Below are positions 41,813 to 50,215 of a DNA stretch of 64,000 bases, in pieces (positions within the stretch are counted from its first letter, which is position 1; each line of letters begins with the position of its first letter). The notes under the pieces were generated by a model. The model did no database searches, had not been told where the DNA came from, and saw only the letters and a list, made by a program, of their open reading frames with translations. The stretch spans positions 1-64,000 of the forward strand of contig CANHQJ010000013.1 of the NCBI GenBank assembly GCA_947462875.1. Reading direction: 5' to 3'. The DNA is from Verrucomicrobiia bacterium. Lineage in GTDB: Bacteria > Verrucomicrobiota > Verrucomicrobiia > Verrucomicrobiales > Akkermansiaceae. The translations under genes and the position numbers were made by a program.

Positions 41813-43195
41813 ATGAAACCACTGCCACGCCGATCATTTTTGAAGGGAACCGGAGCCTCGCTCGCTCTGCCTTGGCTCGAGGCCATGATGCCGGCGAAGG
41901 CCGCCACGGCGGGCGCTTCCGTGCCTCAGCGCATTGCGTTTCTCTACATGCCCAATGGCGTGCGTCCGGATCGCTGGACGCCGGAGGGCGATGGCGGTCG
42001 CTTCAAACTCTCGCCCATCCTGAGTCCGCTGGAAAAACATCGTGATGATCTGTTGGTCTTCACCGGCTTGCAGAACAAGGCTTCGTTCAGCGGTGACGGC
42101 CACTACGTGAAAACGGGCGGCTGGCTCACCGGCACCACGATTACGAAAACCACGGGCTCGGACATCAACGCGGGCGGCATTTCGATGGACCAGATCGCCG
42201 CCGCGCAGTTGGGGCAATTCACCCGTCTGCCCTCGCTGGAGCTGGGCACCGAGCGCACCGCTACCGGGGTGGATACGAATGTCAATTACACCCGCTTATA
42301 CGCATCGCACATCGCATGGAAAACGCCCACCGTGCCCTTGCCCTGTGAGATCAACCCGCGTGTGGCATTTGATCGCTTGTTCCGCAACAAAGCGGGCGCT
42401 GGTCCCAAAACGCAGGATGACCAGCAATCGGTCCTGGACCTCGTGCGCGATGATGCCAAACGCCTGCATGCCAAACTCGGCACGGCGGATCGACAGAAAC
42501 TCGATCAGTATCTCGAATCGATCCGCGAGGTGGAGCGTCGCATCGAGCAGGAAGCGCAGTCGCTCGGCGCTGGCATCAATGTCTCGCCCGAGGTGCTGAA
42601 GGAAATGGATGCTCTCGACAAACGGATTTCCAAGCTCATGGGCAAGGCCTCGCGCGAGGAGGAGCTGAACGCCGTGCCGCGTTTCGATTTCAGCGAACAC
42701 GTGAAACTCATGCTCGATATCATGGTGCTCGCCTTCTGGTCGGATACCACCCGCGTGTCCACCTTCATGTTTGGCAACGATGTCACCAACCGCAATTTTT
42801 CCTTCCTCGAGGGCGTCAATGGCGGACATCACTCGATTTCCCATCACCAGAACAACAAGGATCAGCTTGATCAGTATGAGGCGATCAACCGCTGGCACGT
42901 GCAGCAATACGCCTACATGCTCGATCGCATGAAAGGCATCCGCGAAGGTGAGGGGACATTGCTCGATCACTCGATGATCGCCTTTGGCAGCCCCATCCGC
43001 GATGGCAACGCCCACGCGCCGCAGAACGTGCCCATCGTCGTCGCCGGCAAGGCGAGCGGCAAGTTGCGCACGGGCCGACATCTGGTCTACGATCCCGGCA
43101 CTCCGCTGTGCTCGCTGTGGCTGACCATGCTCGAAGCCGCGGGGGTGAAATCCACCAAACTCGGCGACGCCAGCACGGGACTTCGCGGCGTGTGA
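41813..43195 (+). CDS. Tat-exported DUF1552 protein
   Basis: 460 aa. Classic Tat signal P-R-R-S-F-L-K-G-T-G. Conserved DUF1552 segments: F-L-Y-M-P-N-G-V near residue 42, L-L-V-F-T-G-L, S-L-E-L-G-T-E-R, a helical middle (D-A-K-R-L-H-A-K-L-G), and G-G-H-H-S-I-S-H-H. DUF1552 genes usually sit beside DUF1587/1592 cytochrome-like genes in Planctomycetes and Verrucomicrobiota; here none is adjacent. Function unknown, possibly an alkaline-phosphatase-superfamily fold. Confidence 0.85.
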   Translation: MKPLPRRSFLKGTGASLALPWLEAMMPAKAATAGASVPQRIAFLYMPNGVRPDRWTPEGDGGRFKLSPILSPLEKHRDDLLVFTGLQNKASFSGDGHYVKTGGWLTGTTITKTTGSDINAGGISMDQIAAAQLGQFTRLPSLELGTERTATGVDTNVNYTRLYASHIAWKTPTVPLPCEINPRVAFDRLFRNKAGAGPKTQDDQQSVLDLVRDDAKRLHAKLGTADRQKLDQYLESIREVERRIEQEAQSLGAGINVSPEVLKEMDALDKRISKLMGKASREEELNAVPRFDFSEHVKLMLDIMVLAFWSDTTRVSTFMFGNDVTNRNFSFLEGVNGGHHSISHHQNNKDQLDQYEAINRWHVQQYAYMLDRMKGIREGEGTLLDHSMIAFGSPIRDGNAHAPQNVPIVVAGKASGKLRTGRHLVYDPGTPLCSLWLTMLEAAGVKSTKLGDASTGLRGV

Positions 43196-43227
43196 GTGAC
43201 AGGCATTTCGTCCGGCCAAGTGGAAAG

Positions 43228-43261
43228 AAAAACACCGCACGGCGAACCGGGCGGTGTTTTT
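43228..43261. terminator. Bidirectional terminator between the DUF1552 gene and rplT
   Basis: AAAAACACCGC (43228-43238) and GCGGTGTTTTT (43251-43261) are perfect complements with a 12-nt loop, giving U-tracts on both strands. The genes on both sides converge here. Confidence 0.85.
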
Positions 43262-43301
43262 GGTTTGAGTGCTATGTTACTCGAAAGAGAGCGGCTGCGT
43301 A

Positions 43302-43673
43302 TCAGGCAGCGGCTTTGTCTTCCAGAGCTTTCTTGGCTTGCGCAACGATGGCACTGAAAGCGGCGGCATCGGTGATCGCCAGATCCGAGAGGATCTTGCG
43401 GTCGGCTTCGATACCAGCAGCCTTGAGACCCTCGATGAAACGCGAGTAGGTAAGACCTTCGTTGCGGGTGGCGGCGCTGATACGCGCGATCCACAGACGA
43501 CGGAATTGACCCTTGCGCTTCTTACGGTCGCGATATTCGTAAGTTTGTGCCTTACGAACGGCGTCTTTTGCATAGCGGAAAAGCTTCGAACGGAAACCGC
43601 GGAAACCTTTCGCACGGAGCAACGTACGCTTGCGGCGTTTGCGGCTGGCCGGGGAATTGGTGGCTCTTGACAT
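43302..43673 (-). CDS. rplT: 50S ribosomal protein L20
   Basis: 123 aa. Typical L20: [30 protein letters not shown]-like segment, [15 protein letters not shown], and L-S-D-L-A-I. Assembles early on 23S rRNA and in several bacteria represses its own operon. Lies 139 bp downstream of rpmI with a structured spacer. Confidence 0.97.
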   Translation of the reverse strand: MSRATNSPASRKRRKRTLLRAKGFRGFRSKLFRYAKDAVRKAQTYEYRDRKKRKGQFRRLWIARISAATRNEGLTYSRFIEGLKAAGIEADRKILSDLAITDAAAFSAIVAQAKKALEDKAAA

Positions 43674-43712
43674 GTGTGTGTGTTTTCTATCGGCAGGCTG
43701 TTTGTTTACTTA

Positions 43713-43768
43713 ACTCCCACAGTCTCGCCTGACGAGTGACCCGTGTGACCGGGCAGGCTGTGTGGAGT
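43713..43768 (-). promoter_or_regulatory. Large hairpin in the rpmI-rplT spacer (candidate L20 autoregulatory site)
   Basis: On the mRNA strand ACTCC-A-CACAG (43758-43768) pairs with CTGTG-GGAGT (43713-43722) with a single bulge, and an inner CCCG/CGGG stem can form. A further hairpin CACCCG/CGGGTG lies at about 43770-43786. In E. coli and Bacillus L20 represses by binding a 23S-like RNA structure in this operon; here that role is inferred from position only. Confidence 0.45.
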
Positions 43769-43812
43769 CCACCCGAACCGCGGGTGGGTGCGCAGATGTC
43801 ACTGCGACTCAA

Positions 43813-44022
43813 TTAACCGAAAGGCAGGTTCTCTTTGACATTTTTGATGTCAGCATCGGAAACCAGACCGGCGCGCCCGAGAGCACGCTTGCGCTTCGAA
43901 CTCTTCTTTTGAAGAATGTGGCGCTTGCCTTGTTTACGACGTAGAACTTTGCCTGTGCCGGTGATCTTGAATCGTTTGGCGACAGCTTTTCTTGTTTTGG
44001 ATGTGCCTGAAGGACCTGGCAT
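43813..44022 (-). CDS. rpmI: 50S ribosomal protein L35
   Basis: 69 aa, strongly basic: S-K-T-R-K-A-V-A-K-R-F-K-I-T-G-T-G-K-V-L-R-R-K-Q-type core, H-I-L-Q-K-K-S-S-K-R-K-R, ending in a D-I-K-N-V-K tail. Start ATG at 44022, 9 nt from a strong -10. The usual upstream partner infC is not here. Confidence 0.95.
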   Translation of the reverse strand: MPGPSGTSKTRKAVAKRFKITGTGKVLRRKQGKRHILQKKSSKRKRALGRAGLVSDADIKNVKENLPFG

Positions 44023-44031
44023 GGGACGGCG

Positions 44032-44059
44032 AAACTAGAAGACTCGTGCGTTTTGACAA
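44032..44059 (-). promoter_or_regulatory. rpmI promoter (leaderless type)
   Basis: Minus strand: TTGTCA (44054-44059), 16-nt spacer, TAGTTT (44032-44037), 9 nt to the ATG at 44022. TAGTTTCGCC is identical to the rpmJ promoter core. Confidence 0.7.
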
Positions 44060-44328
44060 GTAAAAAATGAGTCGCACGACCGATTTTTTTCGATTTTTCC
44101 CCACGATCCTCCCATTTTCGAAAAAAAGCGCATAAAATTCCGGCGACCGGGCTCTGATGATCCGCTTCCCATCGCTCGTCCGCTGCGCTTTTGCGCTCCT
44201 CGCGCTGTGGGGCCCGTTTTGCCGAACTACCTGCGATCCATCCCTCCGGACCACTCTGTTGGCTTTCGTTCCGTGCCGCGAAGGGAGACAACACTTGCGT
44301 TTTGGCGTGGATGTGGTGGAGTGGCGAT

Positions 44329-44796
44329 GTGCGAACGGGTTGTTGTGGATTGCTGTTTCTGATGCTGGCCGCGTGTGCGACTAAGGAGAAAAACGCCGCG
44401 GAGCCGGCGAAGGCGGAGGTGGACATGATGCGATTGGTCGCGCGGGTGCAGTCGCGCCCGGGCAACAAGGACTTCGTCCTGCTGGAGGCGTATGGCAAGT
44501 GGACGGTGGAAGAGGGGGTGAACCTGTATGCCTATGGTAGCGATGGCCGCACCGCGATCCTTGTGACCAGCGGCGAAAAGCTGGGTCAGTTCGTGGCAGC
44601 GGATGTGAAATCCGGACAAGTCGAAATCGGAGATGCCGTCTATCATCGCACCAAGGGACCAAGCCAGGCACCTGCCGGACCCAATGCCGCGAATCCGCCC
44701 CCTGCGCCTGCCGCCCCACCCGCAGCGGCGCCATCGCCAGAGCCTAAACCAGTGGATCCTTCCAAGATCGAGCCCGTTCCCTTGCCCTCGTATTGA
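44329..44796 (+). CDS. Small lipoprotein with proline-rich tail
   Basis: 155 aa from the GTG at 44329, giving M-R-T-G-C-C-G-L-L-F-L-M-L-A-A-C, a good lipobox (L-A-A-C). An ATG at 44311 is the alternative. A small beta-rich domain (about 35-100: Y-G-K-W-T-V-E, L-Y-A-Y-G-S-D-G-R) resembles short ribosome/SH3-like barrels. It is followed by a long P/A-rich tail ending P-L-P-S-Y. Function unknown. Confidence 0.6.
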   Translation: MRTGCCGLLFLMLAACATKEKNAAEPAKAEVDMMRLVARVQSRPGNKDFVLLEAYGKWTVEEGVNLYAYGSDGRTAILVTSGEKLGQFVAADVKSGQVEIGDAVYHRTKGPSQAPAGPNAANPPPAPAAPPAAAPSPEPKPVDPSKIEPVPLPSY

Positions 44797-44820
44797 GGGA
44801 AGATTTTCCCATTCATGATC

Positions 44821-45219
44821 CTAGGGCAGAAGCCGTGCCGCAAGCTGCGCATCGGGCAGGGCGCAGGCATCGGCATGGCCGAACCAGCGGATGCGGTTGC
44901 GGGCGATGAAGCGATACGCGGCTTCACGCCAGGAGCGGGGTAGAATTTTCGCGATGAGAAAGCAGCGCCAGAAACCTCCCAGTGCCCGGCAGAGTTCCAT
45001 CACGGAATCCGAGCGCAGGAAGGTGCTGCCGTCCGCCTCGCGCCACACGACCATGCTGCCTTCGGTGAGCGAGGCGTAGCGGCTGAGCTCGCGTTGTTTC
45101 GCGGTCTCACCCTGCAAGGGGGCGAATTGCAAATGCTGCCGGTGATCGGCATGGGCGAGAAAACGGACCGAGCGGGAGCAGAGACCGCACTCTCCATCAA
45201 AAAATACGATCCATTTCAT
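44821..45219 (-). CDS. DCC-family thiol-disulfide oxidoreductase-like protein (DUF393)
   Basis: 132 aa. Signature F-F-D-G-E-C-G-L-C near the N-terminus (D-x-x-C-x-x-C), then a helical body with W-x-x-R and the C-terminal basic Y-R-F-I-A-R-N-R. YuxK/DCC proteins are thought to be redox-active. A paralogue lies at 61979-62488. It is 12 bp downstream of the DUF4407 gene, so one operon. Confidence 0.85.
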   Translation of the reverse strand: MKWIVFFDGECGLCSRSVRFLAHADHRQHLQFAPLQGETAKQRELSRYASLTEGSMVVWREADGSTFLRSDSVMELCRALGGFWRCFLIAKILPRSWREAAYRFIARNRIRWFGHADACALPDAQLAARLLP

Positions 45220-45231
45220 CGTACGATGAGG

Positions 45232-46917
45232 TTAGCTCGCCTGCGGCTGGAAGAAGCACTGCATGCGGCGGTGAAGATCATCGTAGAAACTTTTTTTCAT
45301 GGCCTCCAGCGCGGCGATCTGCTCGGGCGTGGACTGCTCGCGCAGGGCTTCCTGTTGACGCATTTTCTCGGCAAAGGCCTGCTCCATTTCGATCAGGCTG
45401 TCGAGAAACTCGCGCGCGGCGCGGGAGTGCTCCACGCCATCGACGAGCGCGGCCTCCAGGCGTTTGTTGCGAGTGACGCCGAAGAGATTGCTGGTGGAGT
45501 TCTGCGCCATGTAGCGTTTGTGATTTTGCAGGAAATTTTTGTGTTCGCCCGCGAAGTGGACTTCCTCGCGATCGAGCAGGGTATCGTAGGGACCGGACTT
45601 GGTGAAAAATTTTACGATCAGGGGAATGGTGTCCACCAGCATGAACAGGGCGGTAAGAATCAGGTAGGTGAAGTAGGCGAACTGACCGCCCTTGTTGCCA
45701 TCTTCGAAGAGCTGGTGCAGGGCGAGCGTCTGGGTGAGCACGTCCTTGCGGGGCTCGGCGCGGATGGAGTCGATCGTAGCACGCTCATCGGCGGCGACGC
45801 GGGCGAGTTCTTCCTGCACGCGGGCGAGTTCCGCGAGGCGTGTGTCGATTTGTTGTTTGATGGTTTCGCGCAGGGCGTTTTGCTGGGCGGTAAAGGAGGC
45901 GGCCTGGTCGTTTTCCACCTTGCGCTTGAGTTCGGCGACGCGTTCCTGCTCGGCCTGGTTGGCGAGTTCGATCTCCTTGAGTTTGGTTTCAAAGGCGGCG
46001 ATGGCGGTGGCCTCGGCGGCGCGGATCTGGCTTTCCAGGGCTTTTTTCTCGGTGGTGAGATGCTCTAACAGACCGCCGAGACGCTTCGATTCCTCACGAC
46101 GCGGATCGAGCTGATCCGAGCGGATCGAGCGGGCGCGGGGGCCTTCGCCGGAGAGGCCCGAGCGTTGGCCGTTCAGCTCGCGTTCGAACTCCGCCTGCCA
46201 AAAGCCGAGCTCGGTTTGCAGCTTGGTGTATTGCGGGGTGAGTTCCGTCGATTGCGCCTCAATGGCGGCGAGTCGATCGGTGAAAGGCTTGGTGGCCTCA
46301 TCGGTGGCTTTTTTCAATTCCGCCTGTTGTGCGGCGGTGAGGCCGGGAATGGCGGAGGAGGCGTCCTCGTTTTCCTGGATGATGAATTTCGCCTGGAACG
46401 ATTCGTTCCATTTCTGGCGTTGATCGGCGATGTTTGTCTCCAGCGCGGTCACTTGCTGGCGCACGGTGTTTTTCGATTTCTCGAACTGCGAGCGGGTGGT
46501 CTCGATCATTGCCGCGCGATCCGCCTCGATCACGGTGGAAATGGTATCGCGGAAAAGCAGGAGCACCATGGGGTGGGCGATGGTGATGCCCATCAGCATG
46601 GCGACGACAAAACGCAGCGCGAATTGGCCGATCTTGCGGAAGAACGACATGAAGGGTCGATAGGAAGCGAGCAGGGCGCGGTCGATGCTGAGAATGATGA
46701 AGGCCCACACGGTGGCGACGCCGTAGATCACGAGCGGTTTGTCCGTCAGGGTGGAAAGGGCGTAGGCACAGGCGATGAAGGCGAAGGCGCAGGGCACGAG
46801 CACGGTGCAGCCGAAGGCGACATACTTGCGCTGCTCCCAGCTCGGGCATTGTTCGAGTGTCTCGGTGCCGGCGCCGGAAAGCCAGAAAAAGAGGCGTTTG
46901 AGAGAGGAAGATTTCAT
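45232..46917 (-). CDS. DUF4407 membrane protein with long coiled coil
   Basis: 561 aa from the ATG at 46917. Two pairs of membrane helices near the N-terminus (about 30-60 and 70-120), a coiled-coil region of about 250 residues rich in E, K, Q and A (about 140-390), and a further membrane helix pair (about 405-435: F-A-Y-F-T-Y-L-I-L-T-A-L-F-M-L-V-D). This is the DUF4407 layout. Function unknown; such proteins may sense or shape the envelope. Confidence 0.8.
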   Translation of the reverse strand: MKSSSLKRLFFWLSGAGTETLEQCPSWEQRKYVAFGCTVLVPCAFAFIACAYALSTLTDKPLVIYGVATVWAFIILSIDRALLASYRPFMSFFRKIGQFALRFVVAMLMGITIAHPMVLLLFRDTISTVIEADRAAMIETTRSQFEKSKNTVRQQVTALETNIADQRQKWNESFQAKFIIQENEDASSAIPGLTAAQQAELKKATDEATKPFTDRLAAIEAQSTELTPQYTKLQTELGFWQAEFERELNGQRSGLSGEGPRARSIRSDQLDPRREESKRLGGLLEHLTTEKKALESQIRAAEATAIAAFETKLKEIELANQAEQERVAELKRKVENDQAASFTAQQNALRETIKQQIDTRLAELARVQEELARVAADERATIDSIRAEPRKDVLTQTLALHQLFEDGNKGGQFAYFTYLILTALFMLVDTIPLIVKFFTKSGPYDTLLDREEVHFAGEHKNFLQNHKRYMAQNSTSNLFGVTRNKRLEAALVDGVEHSRAAREFLDSLIEMEQAFAEKMRQQEALREQSTPEQIAALEAMKKSFYDDLHRRMQCFFQPQAS

Positions 46918-46991
46918 AATCTGACCACTACGCGGGTCAGAACCCGGCTTGTTCAATCAATCGCAAAGAATTTTTCCGATGAGGGATTTCT

Positions 46992-47663
46992 TTACGGTTT
47001 GAGGGTTTTGGCGAGGGGCTTGAGCACCTCGGCGGCAGCCTTGGCCATCAGCGCCGCGCCCTCGGTATTGGGATGCACGCGATCCGGCAGGAATTCCGGA
47101 TGATCCTTGAGTGCGGCATGCATGTCGATGATGGGCAGATTTTTTTCTTTCGCCAGTTTATCGACGTGCTGGATGACGACCTGGAGGTTCGCGTCGTTGA
47201 TACCGAAATTTCCTTTTCCGGGAACGGGGCAGGGGCGGCAGACAAACACGATGGGCTTGCAGGGCAGGTCCTGGAAGGATTTCACCAGCTCCGCATAGTC
47301 GGCATAGAACTCCTGCTCGAATTTCCAGTTCTGCGGTTTGGTGTCGTTGGTGCCGAGCATGATGATCACCACGTGCGGCTTCACGGAGAGAGCGCTTTTG
47401 TAGGCTTTCTCGTTCCAGTAGGGATGGTCGCCTTTTTTCAGCAAGGTGCGGCCGCTGACACCGCAATTGCTCACATCCCAGTCCTTGCCTAACAATTCCT
47501 TGAGCTGGCTGGGGTAGGACTTGCCGCGGGCGGCACCGCTGCCCTGGGTGATACTGTCGCCCACGCAGACCACGCGGAACTTGGGGCTTTCCTGCACGCT
47601 TGGCTGGGCTGGGGCGGTGAGGGGGCCGAGGGCGGCGATGACGGAGACGAGGAGTTTTTTCAT
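46992..47663 (-). CDS. Secreted SGNH/GDSL hydrolase
   Basis: 223 aa with a signal peptide. Block I V-C-V-G-D-S-I-T-Q-G (catalytic Ser), block II Asn/Gly in C-G-V-S-G-R-T, block III L-G-T-N-D, and the C-terminal D-R-V-H-P-N dyad. Close in style to secreted acetyl-sugar esterases or lysophospholipase-like SGNH enzymes. It is 22 bp downstream of the MoxR gene, so probably at the end of that operon. Confidence 0.85.
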   Translation of the reverse strand: MKKLLVSVIAALGPLTAPAQPSVQESPKFRVVCVGDSITQGSGAARGKSYPSQLKELLGKDWDVSNCGVSGRTLLKKGDHPYWNEKAYKSALSVKPHVVIIMLGTNDTKPQNWKFEQEFYADYAELVKSFQDLPCKPIVFVCRPCPVPGKGNFGINDANLQVVIQHVDKLAKEKNLPIIDMHAALKDHPEFLPDRVHPNTEGAALMAKAAAEVLKPLAKTLKP

Positions 47664-47685
47664 GACAGATGGGTGCGATATGTTG

Positions 47686-48693
47686 TTAGGAATTCACCAT
47701 GGTGCGCGGTGTGGCATTGGCCTGGAAGGGGACTTCTTCGAGAATCGTGCGCACCAGGTCGTTTGCCGTGAGGCCCTCGATGCGGGCATTGTATTCCAGC
47801 ACGATGCGGTGGCGCAGCACGGCTCCCGCGACGAAACGCACATCTTCAAACGAAGCGTGAGGACGCTCGTTGATGAGCGCGCGTGCCTTCGCCGCCGAGG
47901 CGAGGGACAGCGCCGCACGGGGCGAGGCTCCGTAGCGGATGCCGCGTGCCGCCGTTGACTGCCCGGGGTGGGTGGCATCGACGAGACGCGCGATGTAGTT
48001 CGCGACGGGGGTGGGGAGGAAAATACGACGCACGAGACCGAGGATCTGATCCAGGGTTTCGGATGTCATGATGGCCTCCACGACCGGATCGGTGCCGAGC
48101 TCGCGGTGATTGACGATGCGTTCCAGCGTGGAGACGTTGTTGCGCGTGACCTCCAGTTTGAAGAGGAAGCGGTCGAGCTGCGCCTCGGGCAGGGGATAGG
48201 TTCCTTCGAGTTCGATGGGGTTTTGCGTGGCGAGAACGAAGAATGGTTTCGGCAGGTCATGGGTGTGTCCCAGCACCGTCACGCGGCGCTCCTGCATGGC
48301 CTCGAGCAGGGCGGACTGGGTCTTGGGCGAGGCTCGGTTGATTTCGTCGGCTAACAGAATGTTGGTGAAAAGCGGGCCGGGCTGGAAGACGAATTCGCGT
48401 TTGCCATTGACCTCTTGCAGCACGGGGTTGCCCGTGATGTCGCCGGGCAGCAGGTCCGGCGTGAACTGCACGCGTTTGGTATCGAGGCGGAGCGAGCGCG
48501 AGAGGCCTTTGACCAGCTCGGTTTTGCCCAGGCCCGGCAGGCCTTCCAGCAAAATGTGGCCGCGGGCGAGGACGCCGGTGATGACCAGATCGATGAGTTC
48601 TTCTTGGCCGAAGAGGACTTGATTGAGCGCTTGGTTGAGAGAGCGGATGTGCTTGGCGGCATCGGCGACTTCGGTTTCGGTGGCGTGTGACAT
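47686..48693 (-). CDS. MoxR-family AAA+ ATPase
   Basis: 335 aa. Walker A G-L-P-G-L-G-K-T-E, Walker B L-L-A-D-E-I-N-R, sensor 1 A-T-Q-N-P-I-E, the R-R-V-T-V region, and sensor 2 in Y-G-A-S-P-R-A. MoxR ATPases act as chaperones for metal insertion or complex assembly, usually beside DUF58 and BatA-like genes. Here the partner is a membrane protein encoded 9 bp upstream, and no DUF58 gene is present. Confidence 0.93.
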   Translation of the reverse strand: MSHATETEVADAAKHIRSLNQALNQVLFGQEELIDLVITGVLARGHILLEGLPGLGKTELVKGLSRSLRLDTKRVQFTPDLLPGDITGNPVLQEVNGKREFVFQPGPLFTNILLADEINRASPKTQSALLEAMQERRVTVLGHTHDLPKPFFVLATQNPIELEGTYPLPEAQLDRFLFKLEVTRNNVSTLERIVNHRELGTDPVVEAIMTSETLDQILGLVRRIFLPTPVANYIARLVDATHPGQSTAARGIRYGASPRAALSLASAAKARALINERPHASFEDVRFVAGAVLRHRIVLEYNARIEGLTANDLVRTILEEVPFQANATPRTMVNS

Positions 48694-48702
48694 GATGGAA
48701 GG

Positions 48703-50076
48703 TTATTCGAAAAATTTCTTGAGAGCTTTTTGTTCCTGCGGGTCGAGCGATTCTTTCCAGACGCGATCGCCGCCCTTGCCGGTATCGGAAACATCGCCGC
48801 CGGCGCTGGCTTTGCTGGCGCTTTGATCGACATCGTGCTTGCCGTCCTGCAGTTCTAACAAATCACCGGGCAGGGACTTGGAAAGATCGGTGGCCTTGAG
48901 GCCCTGCATGTCGCCGGTCTCGAGTTCCTGGGAGGCTTTGCCTAACAGATTCGGGTCATGGCCGGGACCGCGGTTGACACCGCCTTTGCCGGGGCCTTCA
49001 CCCTCTCCTTCGCCTTCACCCTCGCCTTCCCCCTGGCCCTGGCCTTGTCCTTTGTCGCCGGGGTGGGAACCGTCGGCCAGCAATTCATCCAGCCATTCCT
49101 CGCCTTGTCCGCCCTCGCCCTGCTGGCCTTCGCCTTGCAGTTGTTCGGCGCTTTTTTTGAGATTTTGTTGCAGTTGCTGCATTTGCTCTGGCGTGAGTTT
49201 GCCGAGGTCTTTGGGGTCCAGTCCCTTGAGTTGCTCCATGAGTGCCGGATTCGGCTTCATGGCTCCGTTTTTCATGCCCTCCATGGCCTGCTCGAACTCG
49301 TTGGCGAGCCGTGCTTTTTCCTTGTCGCCGAGCTGCGGATTTTGCTGCAGCGTCTCGAGCGTTTTGGCGGCCTGGTTCATTTCGCGCTCGAGTCGTTTGG
49401 TCTCGGACTTGTGTTCCTTGCGCATGTTATCGGTGGCTTCCATGGAGGCATGGCTGAACCACTCTTCCGGATCCTGGGCACGCAGGTCTTCGATTTTTTT
49501 GCGCACTTCCTCAATGTATTCTTCATCGACGACTTTTTCTTCCTCGAGCTTGGCGAGTTCTGATTCCGTGCGTTCCCAGGCCTGAGGTTCGTCGGGCGGG
49601 AGTTTGGGGGGCAAAAGACGATGCAGCGGGATCAGCAGACCGGCGGCGAGCAGAAGCAGAGCAGCGACGGGCGGGATCCACACGCGTTGCCAATGCCAGC
49701 GCAGACCGGCGTGCACGCGATCCGGCAGCGCGGGCCAGGGGCTGACGCCTGCGAGAGCCGCCGAGAGCCCGCTGCGCAGGCGCATGGCCGCTTCCATGCG
49801 AACCAACGATTGGGCGGGAGTCTCAAAATTCTTCCGGGCGATCAGCCAGCTAATCAGCGCGATCAGACAAAGGACACCAGCGATGGCCAGCAGGCAGGGT
49901 GCCGTGCCAATTTGCGGGTATTGCCGACGAAACCACAGCAGAAGCGCGGTTCCCACCAGGCTGCTCAGCAGCAATGGCGCGGAAAAACGTTGCAGCCACC
50001 AGGCGAAATTCACCTTGCGGGCGACGTGGCGCGCCTGGGCCGTCCATGCGTCTTGTGCTGACAATCCTTGTGGCAT
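48703..50076 (-). CDS. Membrane protein with coiled coil and Gly-Glu repeats, MoxR partner
   Basis: 457 aa from the ATG at 50076 (another ATG at 50094). Three hydrophobic helices in residues 30-165, then charged helices, then a repetitive stretch of alternating G-Q and G-E dipeptides (about residues 340-365; C/T-rich repeat near 48985-49055) that can vary in length by slippage, and a conserved C-terminus rich in acidic residues. TAGAAT lies 8 nt before the ATG at 50076. No family is recognised; the tight link to MoxR suggests a client or partner. Confidence 0.6.
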   Translation of the reverse strand: MPQGLSAQDAWTAQARHVARKVNFAWWLQRFSAPLLLSSLVGTALLLWFRRQYPQIGTAPCLLAIAGVLCLIALISWLIARKNFETPAQSLVRMEAAMRLRSGLSAALAGVSPWPALPDRVHAGLRWHWQRVWIPPVAALLLLAAGLLIPLHRLLPPKLPPDEPQAWERTESELAKLEEEKVVDEEYIEEVRKKIEDLRAQDPEEWFSHASMEATDNMRKEHKSETKRLEREMNQAAKTLETLQQNPQLGDKEKARLANEFEQAMEGMKNGAMKPNPALMEQLKGLDPKDLGKLTPEQMQQLQQNLKKSAEQLQGEGQQGEGGQGEEWLDELLADGSHPGDKGQGQGQGEGEGEGEGEGEGPGKGGVNRGPGHDPNLLGKASQELETGDMQGLKATDLSKSLPGDLLELQDGKHDVDQSASKASAGGDVSDTGKGGDRVWKESLDPQEQKALKKFFE

Positions 50077-50177
50077 CTCCCCGAATTCTAGCATCTCTCT
50101 GGCGGAGGGAAAGCAGGAAATCGAGCCGATGCATTTCTCCTTGGTTGACGAAATGCTGAAAAAAGTGCATTTTGTGG

Positions 50178-50206
50178 TTGACGGTGGTCAGATTAAATGC
50201 TGTTTT
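50178..50206 (+). promoter_or_regulatory. Promoter of the 300-aa lipoprotein gene
   Basis: TTGACG (50178-50183), 17-nt spacer, TGTTTT (50201-50206), 9 nt to the ATG at 50216. Confidence 0.5.
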
Positions 50207-50215
50207 TGCAGCACT

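Noticed and set aside
43690-43812. Considered as a tRNA because of GGTTCGGG and stems on the minus strand.
   Set aside because: No acceptor stem or anticodon arm of proper size can be drawn. Treated as mRNA structure before rplT.
48985-49055. C/T-rich tandem repeat considered as a CRISPR or satellite.
   Set aside because: It is a coding repeat for Gly-Glu/Gly-Gln dipeptides in frame with the gene, with no spacers.
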